DNA of 26,907 nucleotides, taken from IMG/VR virus record IMGVR_UViG_3300008110_000338, positions 1 through 26,907 of that record; one strand, written 5' to 3'. The DNA comes from a virus. This document shows positions 1 to 6,502 of the stretch, one piece after another. A program made the translations under genes and the position numbers. The notes under the pieces are model-generated. The model had not been told where the DNA came from. It saw nothing but the letters and a program-made list of their open reading frames with translations, and did no database searches. Numbering within the stretch: the first letter of the stretch is position 1; each line of letters starts with the position of its first letter.

Positions 1-633
1 GTTGTCACCAGCATGGGGCACAGGGTGGTTAATCAACGGCAGGATTTCATTCAGCGTTAAGCTGTAGGTTTGGTTAGCAGCAATAGCAGGAACGCTAACA
101 GTAAAGAGAGGGAAGAACTGGTTGGTGTTAGTAATAGAAGAAGTACCCACCACATAAAAACAAATGTCGATGGGTTGATAAACATTGACGTTACCAGAAG
201 TTGTTAACGTGCCTGCACTGGTAACAGTGAAGGTGCCGGAGGTAATTGCAGTAACAGTTGCAGTCTCATCAACAGCAGTGCCACTGGTGTAATCCAGATA
301 AACAGATTGACCAACTTTTAAGTTGTGGTTAGCAAGGGTAACAACAACAGCGGTGGTGCCGCTTTGTGAATAGGTTCCAGCTCCAGCAGTTGTTGCATCT
401 AAAAAGATATTACGTTCTTTGGAATAACGTAACCAGATCTCATCAATATAAGCACCACTGATAGAAGTATCTGTCAGTGAACTATCAACATCAAGAACGT
501 TTGTTGCGTTACCCACAGCTGTTGGAATCAAGCTTGTGGAAAACAGCTGGCCAGAAGCAACAGTAACTAACGTACTGTTAAGAAATGGCCGGTCAATCAT
601 TGCCGGCTGTTTGTTGGTAGAAGAACTAGCCAT
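1..633 (-). CDS. Fibre-like or tail-associated virion protein, 3' end cut by window edge
   Basis: An ATG at 633 opens a frame that stays open for 211 codons to the window edge, so the gene is partial. The protein is rich in Thr, Val, Ser, Asn and Gly with predicted beta character. Around residues 94-128 it has a pattern of the type HNLKVGQSVYLDYTSG followed by alternating Thr/Val stretches, which resembles repeats in phage tail-fibre and baseplate-attached proteins. No signal peptide or membrane segment is seen. An AGAAGG sequence lies immediately before the start, closer than ideal. It is the last gene visible in the late minus-strand block, 44 bases after its upstream neighbour. The fibre role is inferred from composition and position. 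Confidence 0.72.
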   Translation of the reverse strand, partial: MASSSTNKQPAMIDRPFLNSTLVTVASGQLFSTSLIPTAVGNATNVLDVDSSLTDTSISGAYIDEIWLRYSKERNIFLDATTAGAGTYSQSGTTAVVVTLANHNLKVGQSVYLDYTSGTAVDETATVTAITSGTFTVTSAGTLTTSGNVNVYQPIDICFYVVGTSSITNTNQFFPLFTVSVPAIAANQTYSLTLNEILPLINHPVPHAGDN

Positions 634-677
634 TCCTTCTGGTTAACGTTACTTGCTAAAGCTATTGTAGCGCAGGT

Positions 678-887
678 TTAAGCAAACAGCTTCTTAAAGA
701 TCATGGGATCATATTGTTGCATCCCTTTGATCTTGCTCCCTGCCATTCGGTAGTCGCCAGGGAGAGGTCGATTGCCTGGTGCATTATCACCTGGAAGGGG
801 ACGCAGACCTGGTTCGTAGTCTCCTGTACGCGTGCCAAGACCTCGACCTTGAACAGGTACCTCACGCCCCTGGAGTGGATCAATCAT
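678..887 (-). CDS. Small Pro/Gly-rich protein with a repeated PLPGD motif
   Basis: This 69-residue protein starts in an ATGA overlap with the stop of the preceding gene, the coupling used throughout this block. It contains two near-identical units of the form RPLPGDN/RPLPGDY at about residues 29-46, a Gly/Arg-rich first half and a C-terminus ending KKLFA. I do not recognise the family. Proline and glycine content suggests an extended or disordered chain, possibly a minor virion peptide. Support comes from the conserved overlap and the internal repeat rather than from homology. Confidence 0.55.
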   Translation of the reverse strand: MIDPLQGREVPVQGRGLGTRTGDYEPGLRPLPGDNAPGNRPLPGDYRMAGSKIKGMQQYDPMIFKKLFA

Positions 888-1096
888 TGTCCTTTGTGTT
901 TGGTTGCAAGTTCAACAGCACGCCGTGCTTTCTTGGCAGCAGGTGTGTTCTTCACAAACTGTTTGCCGCTACGGGATTCCCGTTGTTTCTTTTGGTCAGT
1001 TTGTTTGCGCTCTTCTGGAGAGAGCTTTGCCCAAGCAGCTTGAGGTAAGTAACGCTCTGTACTTTTCTTACCAGGTTCAATAGCGCGATCAGCCAT
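884..1096 (-). CDS. Basic protein resembling the C-terminal part of DUF5872 proteins
   Basis: The chosen ATG at 1096 overlaps the upstream stop by 8 bases and gives a 70-residue, Lys/Arg-rich protein. A longer frame exists, but it would overlap the upstream gene by about 60 bases. The core TERYLPQAAWAKLSPEE followed by a Lys/Arg-rich RESRSGKQFVKNTP segment matches what I remember of the second half of DUF5872 proteins from phages and large viruses, where it follows a GSKGGKPGQWSARKAQ segment. That first segment is encoded separately at 1514-1747, with one other gene between. Function is unknown; a nucleic-acid-binding or packaged basic protein is possible. Confidence 0.65.
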   Translation of the reverse strand: MADRAIEPGKKSTERYLPQAAWAKLSPEERKQTDQKKQRESRSGKQFVKNTPAAKKARRAVELATKHKGQ

Positions 1097-1517
1097 CTTG
1101 AATAGAACCTCCATAGAGCCAAGCATCGCAAGTACGTGCTGCTGCACACTTGAACTTAAACAACTGACAGTAACCTAAGTTGGCACGATCTAAAACTTCA
1201 TAAGGATCTGCAGCACCGTTTTCATTGATGCCTTCAATAATGCAGTCCAACACCAATCCAGATTGATCAAAAGCAGCACAGTTGCCACAGCGTGAGGACA
1301 TTACAGTATCAACATCACTGTTCCACATGTCTGCTTTCTTTTCCCAGAACCCAGGATCAGGTTCATCAGGATTCAGCGGACCATAACCAAAGTTGTCAAT
1401 GGTCCAGTTTCTATTTTTGATATTTTCTTTAATATCAGTTGTTGCACGAGGACATGACTGCCCTACAGCAGTTGCAGTTTTACCAAGCAGTGCTTTTGCT
1501 TTGTACTCTTCCATCAT
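1089..1517 (-). CDS. Cysteine-rich protein with a HiPIP-like cysteine pattern
   Basis: This protein has 142 residues with six cysteines besides C22: C77, C80, C92, C117, C124 and C130. The pattern C77-GN-C80, then GYCQLF around C117, then TCDAW around C130 closely resembles high-potential iron-sulfur proteins, whose four cluster ligands lie in CxxC, a GCQLF-like segment and a GWCxSW-like segment. The final spacing is 12 residues here and 13 in classical HiPIPs; the gap between the CxxC and the third ligand is longer here. No export signal is seen. It lies inside a chain of overlapping small late genes. A [4Fe-4S] cluster or structural metal is an inference; a disulphide-rich virion protein is the alternative. 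ATG 1514 is an equally possible start. Confidence 0.72.
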   Translation of the reverse strand: MMEEYKAKALLGKTATAVGQSCPRATTDIKENIKNRNWTIDNFGYGPLNPDEPDPGFWEKKADMWNSDVDTVMSSRCGNCAAFDQSGLVLDCIIEGINENGAADPYEVLDRANLGYCQLFKFKCAAARTCDAWLYGGSIQDG

Positions 1518-1747
1518 CCTTTTTTCTTTTCATACTCATCTTTGGTCATCCACTTCTGCTCACCCCAACGCTTTAAGGATTTTTGTCCTTCTGTTTTCTC
1601 GCCAGAGTAACCACCACCTTTCTTCTTGTATTCCTGTGCTAACAGCTGCGCCTTCCTAGCACTCCATTGACCCGGCTTACCTCCTTTAGATCCGGCCATA
1701 ATCCGATCTTTAATGCGCTCACGCATTTCTGGTTTGGTATACGCCAT
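1514..1747 (-). CDS. DUF5872-type basic protein, N-terminal-half-like
   Basis: This protein has 77 residues and is very rich in Lys, Arg and Gly. The segment GSKGGKPGQWSARKAQLLAQ (residues 19-38), followed by EYKKKGGGYSG and a KSLKRWGEQKW segment, is what I recognise as the characteristic first part of DUF5872 proteins. In the versions I recall the chain then continues into a TERYLP segment, which here is encoded by the gene ending at 884. It starts in a TGATG junction with the upstream gene. Role unknown. High positive charge and small size suggest DNA or RNA contact or packaging in the virion. Confidence 0.72.
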   Translation of the reverse strand: MAYTKPEMRERIKDRIMAGSKGGKPGQWSARKAQLLAQEYKKKGGGYSGEKTEGQKSLKRWGEQKWMTKDEYEKKKG

Positions 1748-2028
1748 CAGAATTGATTTTGAATGGGTCTTTTATTAAGAATAACAGGAGGCACTGCATC
1801 ACTTGCAGAGCGATCTACCTCACGCATGTAAGCAGGATTGTTTAGTTGATAGCGTGGATCATTGCTTCCGTTATAACCAACAACATAGGAGCAAGGACTG
1901 TGCTGCTCTTTCATCTGGGGTTGAAAAGGATCAGCAAAACCAGCCGTGGTCATGCTGTAATCCTGGTACATGTTGCTGTAATTAACAGGATAAGCAGAGC
2001 TATAACCAGGAACGTTTGCGAATCTCAT
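1747..2028 (-). CDS. Small Tyr/Asn/Pro-rich protein, unknown
   Basis: This 93-residue protein is rich in Tyr, Asn, Pro and Ser and has no membrane segment. It starts in an ATGA overlap with the peptidase gene and ends in a TGATG junction with the next, so translation is probably coupled. Its first residues MRFANVPGY are almost the same as the start of the 403-residue protein encoded at 16224-17435 (MRFANIPNY). I do not recognise a family. A minor virion component is the simplest reading from position. Confidence 0.6.
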   Translation of the reverse strand: MRFANVPGYSSAYPVNYSNMYQDYSMTTAGFADPFQPQMKEQHSPCSYVVGYNGSNDPRYQLNNPAYMREVDRSASDAVPPVILNKRPIQNQF

Positions 2029-2678
2029 GCAAAGTAATTGGTAGTTGGCTGGCTCTGCATCATCTTAACCAGACTGTTAACAGGAAGTACAGAGCTTGAA
2101 GACTGGCTCATCTTGGCAATGTAATTTTTTAAATACTGTTCAGGTGTTTGTTCTTCTTCTTCTTTCTTGCCAGTCTGAATAACAATGTTAATGGATTGTG
2201 GAGAATCAACTCCAGGAGGCTGTTGCGTTGGCTGCACCTGTGGAGATTGTTGATTACCTAAAGATGCTTGTTGTCCACCCTTGGTATGAAGAAGTTCAAT
2301 CTCATAACCCTCGGGTGTTTGAATAGTTCCTAAACCTTTGCCAGGTTTAAAAGCACCTGCACCTTTCCAGTACAATGGTGTGCCGCCAGGGATGCCAAAA
2401 TCAATCCCTCGATGAAATGTTGAAGCTCCAGCAGTTGGCGCGGAACGTGGGCCAAAACCAGAAGTAATGGGAAAGGATGGTTTGAACCCATCTTGAGTTT
2501 GCTGATAAAGGGGAGTTTTTCCCTCCCCAATAACCAGGTTTTGCAAGCCACTACGCCATGTACTGGGATCAATATATTGCCCACCTTTTTTAACACGAAC
2601 ATCAAGGTGAGGTCCAGTTGTTGGAAAGATGTCCTCTCCAGGTTTTGCAATATAACCAGTATGGATAAGGCCTGCCAT
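2025..2678 (-). CDS. M23-type (LytM/lysostaphin-like) peptidase with rearranged motif order
   Basis: M23 enzymes cut peptidoglycan cross-bridges using zinc held by an HxxxD motif and a distal HxH. Here HRGID (H89, D93) sits in a typical SGFGPR...FHRGIDFGIPGGTP setting at residues 73-101, and a GYEIELLH segment ends at H131. The segment that normally closes the domain, TGPHLxFxV...YxDP, is instead near the N-terminus (TGPHLDVRV, H24 and D26, then YIDPSTW at 35-41). The domain therefore looks circularly permuted, and the distal motif reads HLD rather than HLH. A Gln/Pro-rich linker follows, then a tail (about 162-217) shared with the next enzyme upstream. Probably a virion-borne lysin. Activity is uncertain because of the altered motif. 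Confidence 0.8.
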   Translation of the reverse strand: MAGLIHTGYIAKPGEDIFPTTGPHLDVRVKKGGQYIDPSTWRSGLQNLVIGEGKTPLYQQTQDGFKPSFPITSGFGPRSAPTAGASTFHRGIDFGIPGGTPLYWKGAGAFKPGKGLGTIQTPEGYEIELLHTKGGQQASLGNQQSPQVQPTQQPPGVDSPQSINIVIQTGKKEEEEQTPEQYLKNYIAKMSQSSSSVLPVNSLVKMMQSQPTTNYFA

Positions 2679-2680
2679 GA

Positions 2681-3406
2681 TTAGCCGAAGTAATTAACAG
2701 GCTCAGTTGTTGTCATTGCTTTTGCCATTTCCATTGGAGATGGAATGGAAGAACGCCTGTTCTTTTGATATTCTAATAGGAAACTTAAAGGATCACTTGC
2801 TGCACTGCTGGAAGTCTTAGCTCCATCGGTAACAATGATGTTAATGTTTGGCATCCCTGCTTGTTGCAGTTGTTGCTGAGGTTGTTGAGGCTGCTGGCTA
2901 GCAATACTTCTTGTCCCGGTTTTTTGTTTCTGCTGTTCATAGTATTGATACAAGTCACCGAGTTTTTTAGAAGGCTGCCCGTAGTAGCTTCCTCCACTAG
3001 ATGTTGGCAATGCAGCCCACTCTGGAGCAAGCTTGTTAATAACAGTTCCAAATTTTTCTCCTTTTAGGAAGGGTTCTAATGCGCCTCGCTTTTTATCAAT
3101 CAAATAAAGAGCAGCAAGGTCTTGGGATTTCGGATCAAACTGAGTTAAACCAAGTGCTTTTGCTGTGCCCTGCCATGTAGGCTGTAGAAATTGATAGGCT
3201 CCAGCAGCAGTACTAGTGTAACCACCACTTGAAATAGCTTTGTTGGGATGTTGCCATCCTTTGGTTGTGTCAAATTTGCTGCCACCAAACATAGTTTGAT
3301 AGCCAGCATCACCGGGAGTACCCTCTGCATACCGAATAGTATTAAGAAGAGAGCGTACTTCAGGACGTTGAAGCAATGCTTCGTAGCGCTGGCGCAGATC
3401 CGACAT
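2681..3406 (-). CDS. GH104-type (lambda R-like) lytic transglycosylase in the virion block
   Basis: It resembles the lambda endolysin family: a catalytic-Glu segment IRYAEGT (E28 from the chosen start), a GYQTMFGG segment, HP, then TAAGAYQFLQPTW, LGL..F.P.SQD and a RGAL turn, ending with PEWAALP and YYGQ. Family members cleave the glycan strand to an anhydro product. The ATG at 3406 lies four bases after the upstream stop; a longer frame to 3499 would overlap that gene by 89 bases, so I prefer 3406 (241 residues). A Gln-rich linker (about 157-183) leads to a C-terminal tail with NINIIVTDGAK and a final PVNYFG, paralogous to the tail of the M23-type protein. Likely a virion-associated lysin acting at entry. 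Confidence 0.87.
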   Translation of the reverse strand: MSDLRQRYEALLQRPEVRSLLNTIRYAEGTPGDAGYQTMFGGSKFDTTKGWQHPNKAISSGGYTSTAAGAYQFLQPTWQGTAKALGLTQFDPKSQDLAALYLIDKKRGALEPFLKGEKFGTVINKLAPEWAALPTSSGGSYYGQPSKKLGDLYQYYEQQKQKTGTRSIASQQPQQPQQQLQQAGMPNINIIVTDGAKTSSSAASDPLSFLLEYQKNRRSSIPSPMEMAKAMTTTEPVNYFG

Positions 3407-3410
3407 GGGT

Positions 3411-3890
3411 TTACCGGTGGTTGTACTCGAAGTAGAAGCGGGTACCGATTGCCACGTCTGCGGGGCCGGGTAAAGCTTGGATAAATTCGGCGCCTTCACG
3501 CTCGAAGCGATAACGGGCTTGCATAGGATTCCTATAGTTAGCCACGTATAAATGCAGAGCTAATCGATCAGTTTCATAAAGATAAATCTCTGTCCAGGTT
3601 TTAAGTGTTTCTTTGAAATCAGTCGTTGTGATAGTACGGTCAACATCACCAGCGATGTTTTCTAACCGGTTACGAGGAACTGAATTATTATTCACACTAC
3701 CTGTCATGTCAGTGCGCTTCTCCGCCTCATCGCACCGACCGACTTGTTCGACTAATTTCGTGTACCAGAAAGAATCCGGTACATTGTTCAAAGCTTCCTC
3801 AAGTCGTGAAAGATCACCAGCAGGAATTGATGTTGTGTTGTATCCCAGGTGCCAACGAATCTTTGACTTGAGGAAGTTATCAAGTTGCAT
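3411..3890 (-). CDS. Connector- or neck-like virion protein, unknown family
   Basis: This protein has 159 residues, with a mixed charged composition that looks globular. It begins MQLDNFLKSKIRWHLGYN and has LSRLEEALNNVPD, which suggests helices. It lies between the helix-hairpin-helix protein and the lysozyme, downstream of capsid genes, a place where many tailed phages encode head-tail adaptor or neck proteins. Its start overlaps the upstream stop by one base. I cannot name a family from sequence alone; the adaptor role is inferred only from order and size. Confidence 0.7.
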   Translation of the reverse strand: MQLDNFLKSKIRWHLGYNTTSIPAGDLSRLEEALNNVPDSFWYTKLVEQVGRCDEAEKRTDMTGSVNNNSVPRNRLENIAGDVDRTITTTDFKETLKTWTEIYLYETDRLALHLYVANYRNPMQARYRFEREGAEFIQALPGPADVAIGTRFYFEYNHR

Positions 3891-4330
3891 TATTCAACTC
3901 GAATAAGATTTTCTTTGATAATTTCATCCCAATCAACACGCTTAATAGCTTTAAGTTGATCTAAACGGACGAACTTTTCGCCGGGCATTGAGGTTTGTAA
4001 ATCCTTAATATCCCGTGCTGTTTTCAATCCTACTCCAGGTAAATGGTCGGCAATCTGCCGGGCACTCGCAGTATTGAGATTAATGCGAGTATCCAGTGGG
4101 AAAGTTTCTTTTTTGGTAGGAATAGGAGGATTAACGCCTTCTTCTTTAAGCTGCTCAGTCAGGCGTTCTTCCGTCCGATCCTTCTCATTGGTAGCACCAA
4201 TGTGCGGAACCAGATCATCGCGTTCGATGTACAGAACTTCATCCTGTGCATCAATACACATCATGATCCCATCACCGTGGTGAGAAATCATTTCAACGAG
4301 TTGACCAGTTGGTTTGTATTGGTAGAGCAT
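3890..4330 (-). CDS. Helix-hairpin-helix (ComEA-like) protein with an N-terminal beta domain
   Basis: This protein has 146 residues. Residues 83-134 form a helix-hairpin-helix unit of the ComEA type: INLNTASARQIADHLPGVG with GLKTARDI, then FVRLDQLKAIKRV. Such units bind DNA backbone non-specifically. Residues 1-45 look like a small beta barrel (YKPTGQLVEMI, DEVLYIERDDLVP), joined by a charged, probably flexible stretch. It is encoded right after the decoration-like protein and couples by one base to the next gene. Virion-located HhH proteins could contact packaged DNA near the portal or neck; that role is inference. A promoter-like sequence lies just upstream. Confidence 0.82.
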   Translation of the reverse strand: MLYQYKPTGQLVEMISHHGDGIMMCIDAQDEVLYIERDDLVPHIGATNEKDRTEERLTEQLKEEGVNPPIPTKKETFPLDTRINLNTASARQIADHLPGVGLKTARDIKDLQTSMPGEKFVRLDQLKAIKRVDWDEIIKENLIRVE

Positions 4331-4354
4331 TCAAGAGAAATGACAACTACCAAT

Positions 4355-4383
4355 ACAATACCAACCTCAACTCAGCTAATCAA
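4355..4383 (-). promoter_or_regulatory. Possible sigma70-type promoter before the HhH gene
   Basis: On the minus strand TTGATT is followed after 17 bases by TATTGT, in the 59-base gap between the decoration-like gene and the HhH gene. Each hexamer keeps four or five of six consensus bases. No transcript data; chance is possible in this AT-rich gap. Confidence 0.3.
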
Positions 4384-4389
4384 TATAGA

Positions 4390-5208
4390 TCAGCTATCGG
4401 TGCCACCAACCTGAGAAGCAAAATCAATGAACTCATTGATATCTTCCCAAGCCACGGCAGCAGCGGGACGCAGGTAGTTCACGCGGCAGATAATGTAGCC
4501 AGCTTTGCCAGCATCCTTATCGGTCGAGCTGATGAACACACCGTCACCATCCACGGTGGTGGAGGTCACGCCGTTCACGTTGAACACCTTGAAGGTGGTG
4601 TCAGCGGTGACGCGGTAGAACATCGAGTTGGCAAAGTCAGCCGCCACGATGCCAGCAGTGGTCACGCTGGTGGTGAAGGGCAGGTCAGCAACAGTGGTGT
4701 CGCTCAGACCCTGAGCAAACAGCGAGCTGGTAGCGCTCACGATAGAGCTAGCAGCAGCAAGACCGTTGGCTTGAGTCGAAGGCACACCAAAGGGAGCGCC
4801 AGCATTGTTAGGGCCGAGCAGCAGACCTTCAGTGGAGGTGCCACCAATGTCAGCAGTGACAGGAGCAGCAGGGAAACCAGCCAGACCGCCAGCGGGGATG
4901 TCCTGAGCAATGGCGATAGAAGCGCCATAGATGTAAGCAGGACGGGCAGAGCTAGCACTCACCACCAGGGAAGTACGGTTGTCACGCACCCGGTCATCAG
5001 GACGACGATCAGGGGAGGGAACAGTAATGTCAAAGCTCTTGAAGTTAGCTTTGTCAGCAGCGAGGTTATCGATTTTGACGTAGCCAATCAGCTCGAAAGC
5101 TTCAACACCAGGCCAGCCATACACACCTTCGGTGTTGTAGGAGGAAAGGCGGTTGATTTGGTTACCGGGCTGGAGAATAGCGCCAGCGTTAGACTTGTAA
5201 GTAGCCAT
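4390..5208 (-). CDS. Abundant virion (decoration-like) protein
   Basis: This protein has 272 residues, rich in Ala, Gly, Thr, Ser and Val, without membrane segments. It follows the capsid gene by 18 bases and has the best ribosome binding site in the window (AAGGAGGT, 8-base spacer), which fits a protein needed in high copy. Codon choice is more GC-rich at third positions than in the surrounding small genes, as in the capsid gene, another sign of high expression. The middle region (about 95-190) is low-complexity and Ala-rich; the ends look globular. A capsid decoration or second major structural protein is the likely role, from position and expression signals; no family was recognised. Confidence 0.72.
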   Translation of the reverse strand: MATYKSNAGAILQPGNQINRLSSYNTEGVYGWPGVEAFELIGYVKIDNLAADKANFKSFDITVPSPDRRPDDRVRDNRTSLVVSASSARPAYIYGASIAIAQDIPAGGLAGFPAAPVTADIGGTSTEGLLLGPNNAGAPFGVPSTQANGLAAASSIVSATSSLFAQGLSDTTVADLPFTTSVTTAGIVAADFANSMFYRVTADTTFKVFNVNGVTSTTVDGDGVFISSTDKDAGKAGYIICRVNYLRPAAAVAWEDINEFIDFASQVGGTDS

Positions 5209-5216
5209 TGTTAATT

Positions 5217-5224
5217 ACCTCCTT
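5217..5224 (-). promoter_or_regulatory. Strong Shine-Dalgarno site of the decoration-like gene
   Basis: AAGGAGGT on the minus strand, with eight bases to the ATG at 5208. It sits just after the stop codon of the capsid gene, so ribosomes can reload there. Most other genes in the window have much weaker sites, which makes this one stand out. Confidence 0.85.
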
Positions 5225-5226
5225 CC

Positions 5227-6369
5227 TCAAACGATGGTGAACGCAGTGGTCACAAAGTCCTTGTTCAGGTTAGCAAAACCGGCGTACAGCTGCCAAATTA
5301 AAATAATAAAGCGGCTGAAATCGTCGTTATTGTTGATAAGAACCTGAGCGTTAGGACCGCCAATGCCCACACCCACGGCCTGAGGACCGAAGAACAGTGC
5401 AGGAGGAGTGTCGTGAGAAACAGCACCAGCGCCGTCGCCAATGTCAACGGTGATGGTCTTGGAGGGGAAGTTGGTGGATTCGAAGAAACGCACACCTTCA
5501 AACACGAAGCCAGAAGGCATGGTGGGTTCGCCGCCCACAAACTGAGCTTGGCCGTACTGACCACCGCCATAGATAGCAGCGTTGGGGTTCATGCCGCTCA
5601 TCAGCGGGTTACCAGCAGCAAAGCCGGGGTAACGAGCCACTTCACGGAAGCCCTGATCAGCACGCAGATCCTTCATGAAGGAGGGATCAGCAATACAGCG
5701 GTAGTAGCCATCAGCAAAGACGGGGACGTTACGCTTGCGGAGGCTCTTCACCACTTCAAGCAGGTCGGTCTTCACGTTGAACTTATAACGCTCAGAGGCA
5801 TACTCAGTAGCAGTATAAGCAGTCAGCGTGGTGGCGCCGGTCTTCGCTTTGTTGTTAGGATAGTAGTAACCACCCTGGGTGTCAGAGGACTGACCACGGG
5901 ACTCGGACTTGAACAGTTCGTCGAGAAACACGCGGTCGCGCCAGCGGCGATAGTCATCCAGCAGGGTCAGCGAACCGATGGACTGGTGGAACATGTTGAG
6001 GTTCCCGGTGTCCAGCAGCAGACGCTGAGCGGTCATCAGAGTCTCACGAGCAATCTTGAAGGTGCTCGGAAGGTTGGCGTTGTTCGGGTCAGCAGGACCG
6101 GTGTACTCACGAAGAGACACCAGGACCTTATCCTTCACAATCGACCGGCTGTTAGCAGTACCAATGGTTTGATCCTGGGTACGCTCACGGTTGGTCTTCG
6201 TGCCGGGGTTGCCCCAGAAACGATAGCGGTCGAGCTGAACGGTTTGACCCGGCTGTTTGGTGAAGTCGTGGACAACTACAGGCTCGCAAGCCATTTCCAC
6301 GATATAAGCTGGGTGGGGACGGTACAGCTCCGCGCCCAACAGCTTGGGAAAGTCGTTATCAATAAACAT
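5227..6369 (-). CDS. Major capsid protein (putative)
   Basis: This protein has 380 residues and begins at the ATG at 6369. It has the length, mixed alpha/beta composition and position (after portal, scaffold-like and protease genes, before a highly translated second structural protein) of an HK97-fold major capsid protein. Features such as VQLDRYRFWGNPG, RERTQDQTIG, VLVSLREYTGP and FFGPQAVGVGIG resemble large-capsid families with an early beta hairpin and a late G-rich loop. I place it near the N4-gp56-like/DUF4043-like group with low certainty. Third codon positions are GC-rich compared with neighbours. It has its own upstream region of 133 bases with a strong promoter-like element, and its stop is next to the strong ribosome site of the following gene. 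Confidence 0.85.
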   Translation of the reverse strand: MFIDNDFPKLLGAELYRPHPAYIVEMACEPVVVHDFTKQPGQTVQLDRYRFWGNPGTKTNRERTQDQTIGTANSRSIVKDKVLVSLREYTGPADPNNANLPSTFKIARETLMTAQRLLLDTGNLNMFHQSIGSLTLLDDYRRWRDRVFLDELFKSESRGQSSDTQGGYYYPNNKAKTGATTLTAYTATEYASERYKFNVKTDLLEVVKSLRKRNVPVFADGYYRCIADPSFMKDLRADQGFREVARYPGFAAGNPLMSGMNPNAAIYGGGQYGQAQFVGGEPTMPSGFVFEGVRFFESTNFPSKTITVDIGDGAGAVSHDTPPALFFGPQAVGVGIGGPNAQVLINNNDDFSRFIILIWQLYAGFANLNKDFVTTAFTIV

Positions 6370-6473
6370 GTTGGTTATTCAGCGTAGTTTTAGCTGACAC
6401 CGGAGATCAAGAAGATCCCTGACTTGTGACAAAGAGCCACGGTAAATCTGGGAACTTCCGCCCCATTAATAAA

Positions 6474-6482
6474 ATTATAGCA
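6474..6482 (-). promoter_or_regulatory. Extended -10 promoter before the capsid gene
   Basis: The minus strand reads TGCTATAAT, a perfect extended -10 element (TGnTATAAT), 105 bases before the capsid ATG. No good -35 is present, which extended -10 promoters tolerate. The leader of about 100 bases contains a short GATC-aagaa-GATC inverted repeat. This would give the capsid and decoration-like genes a separate transcript start. Confidence 0.55.
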
Positions 6483-6502
6483 ATACTTACTTATTGGGTT
6501 TA

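Noticed and set aside
4309-5214. Plus-strand open frame of 301 codons
   Set aside because: Antisense shadow of the decoration-like gene, for the same reason; no start signal and unlikely Ser/His-rich composition.
5413-6387. Long plus-strand open frame of 324 codons
   Set aside because: It lies antisense to the capsid gene. The GC-rich third positions of that gene remove stop codons on the other strand. The translation is His/Val/Thr-rich with no folding pattern.
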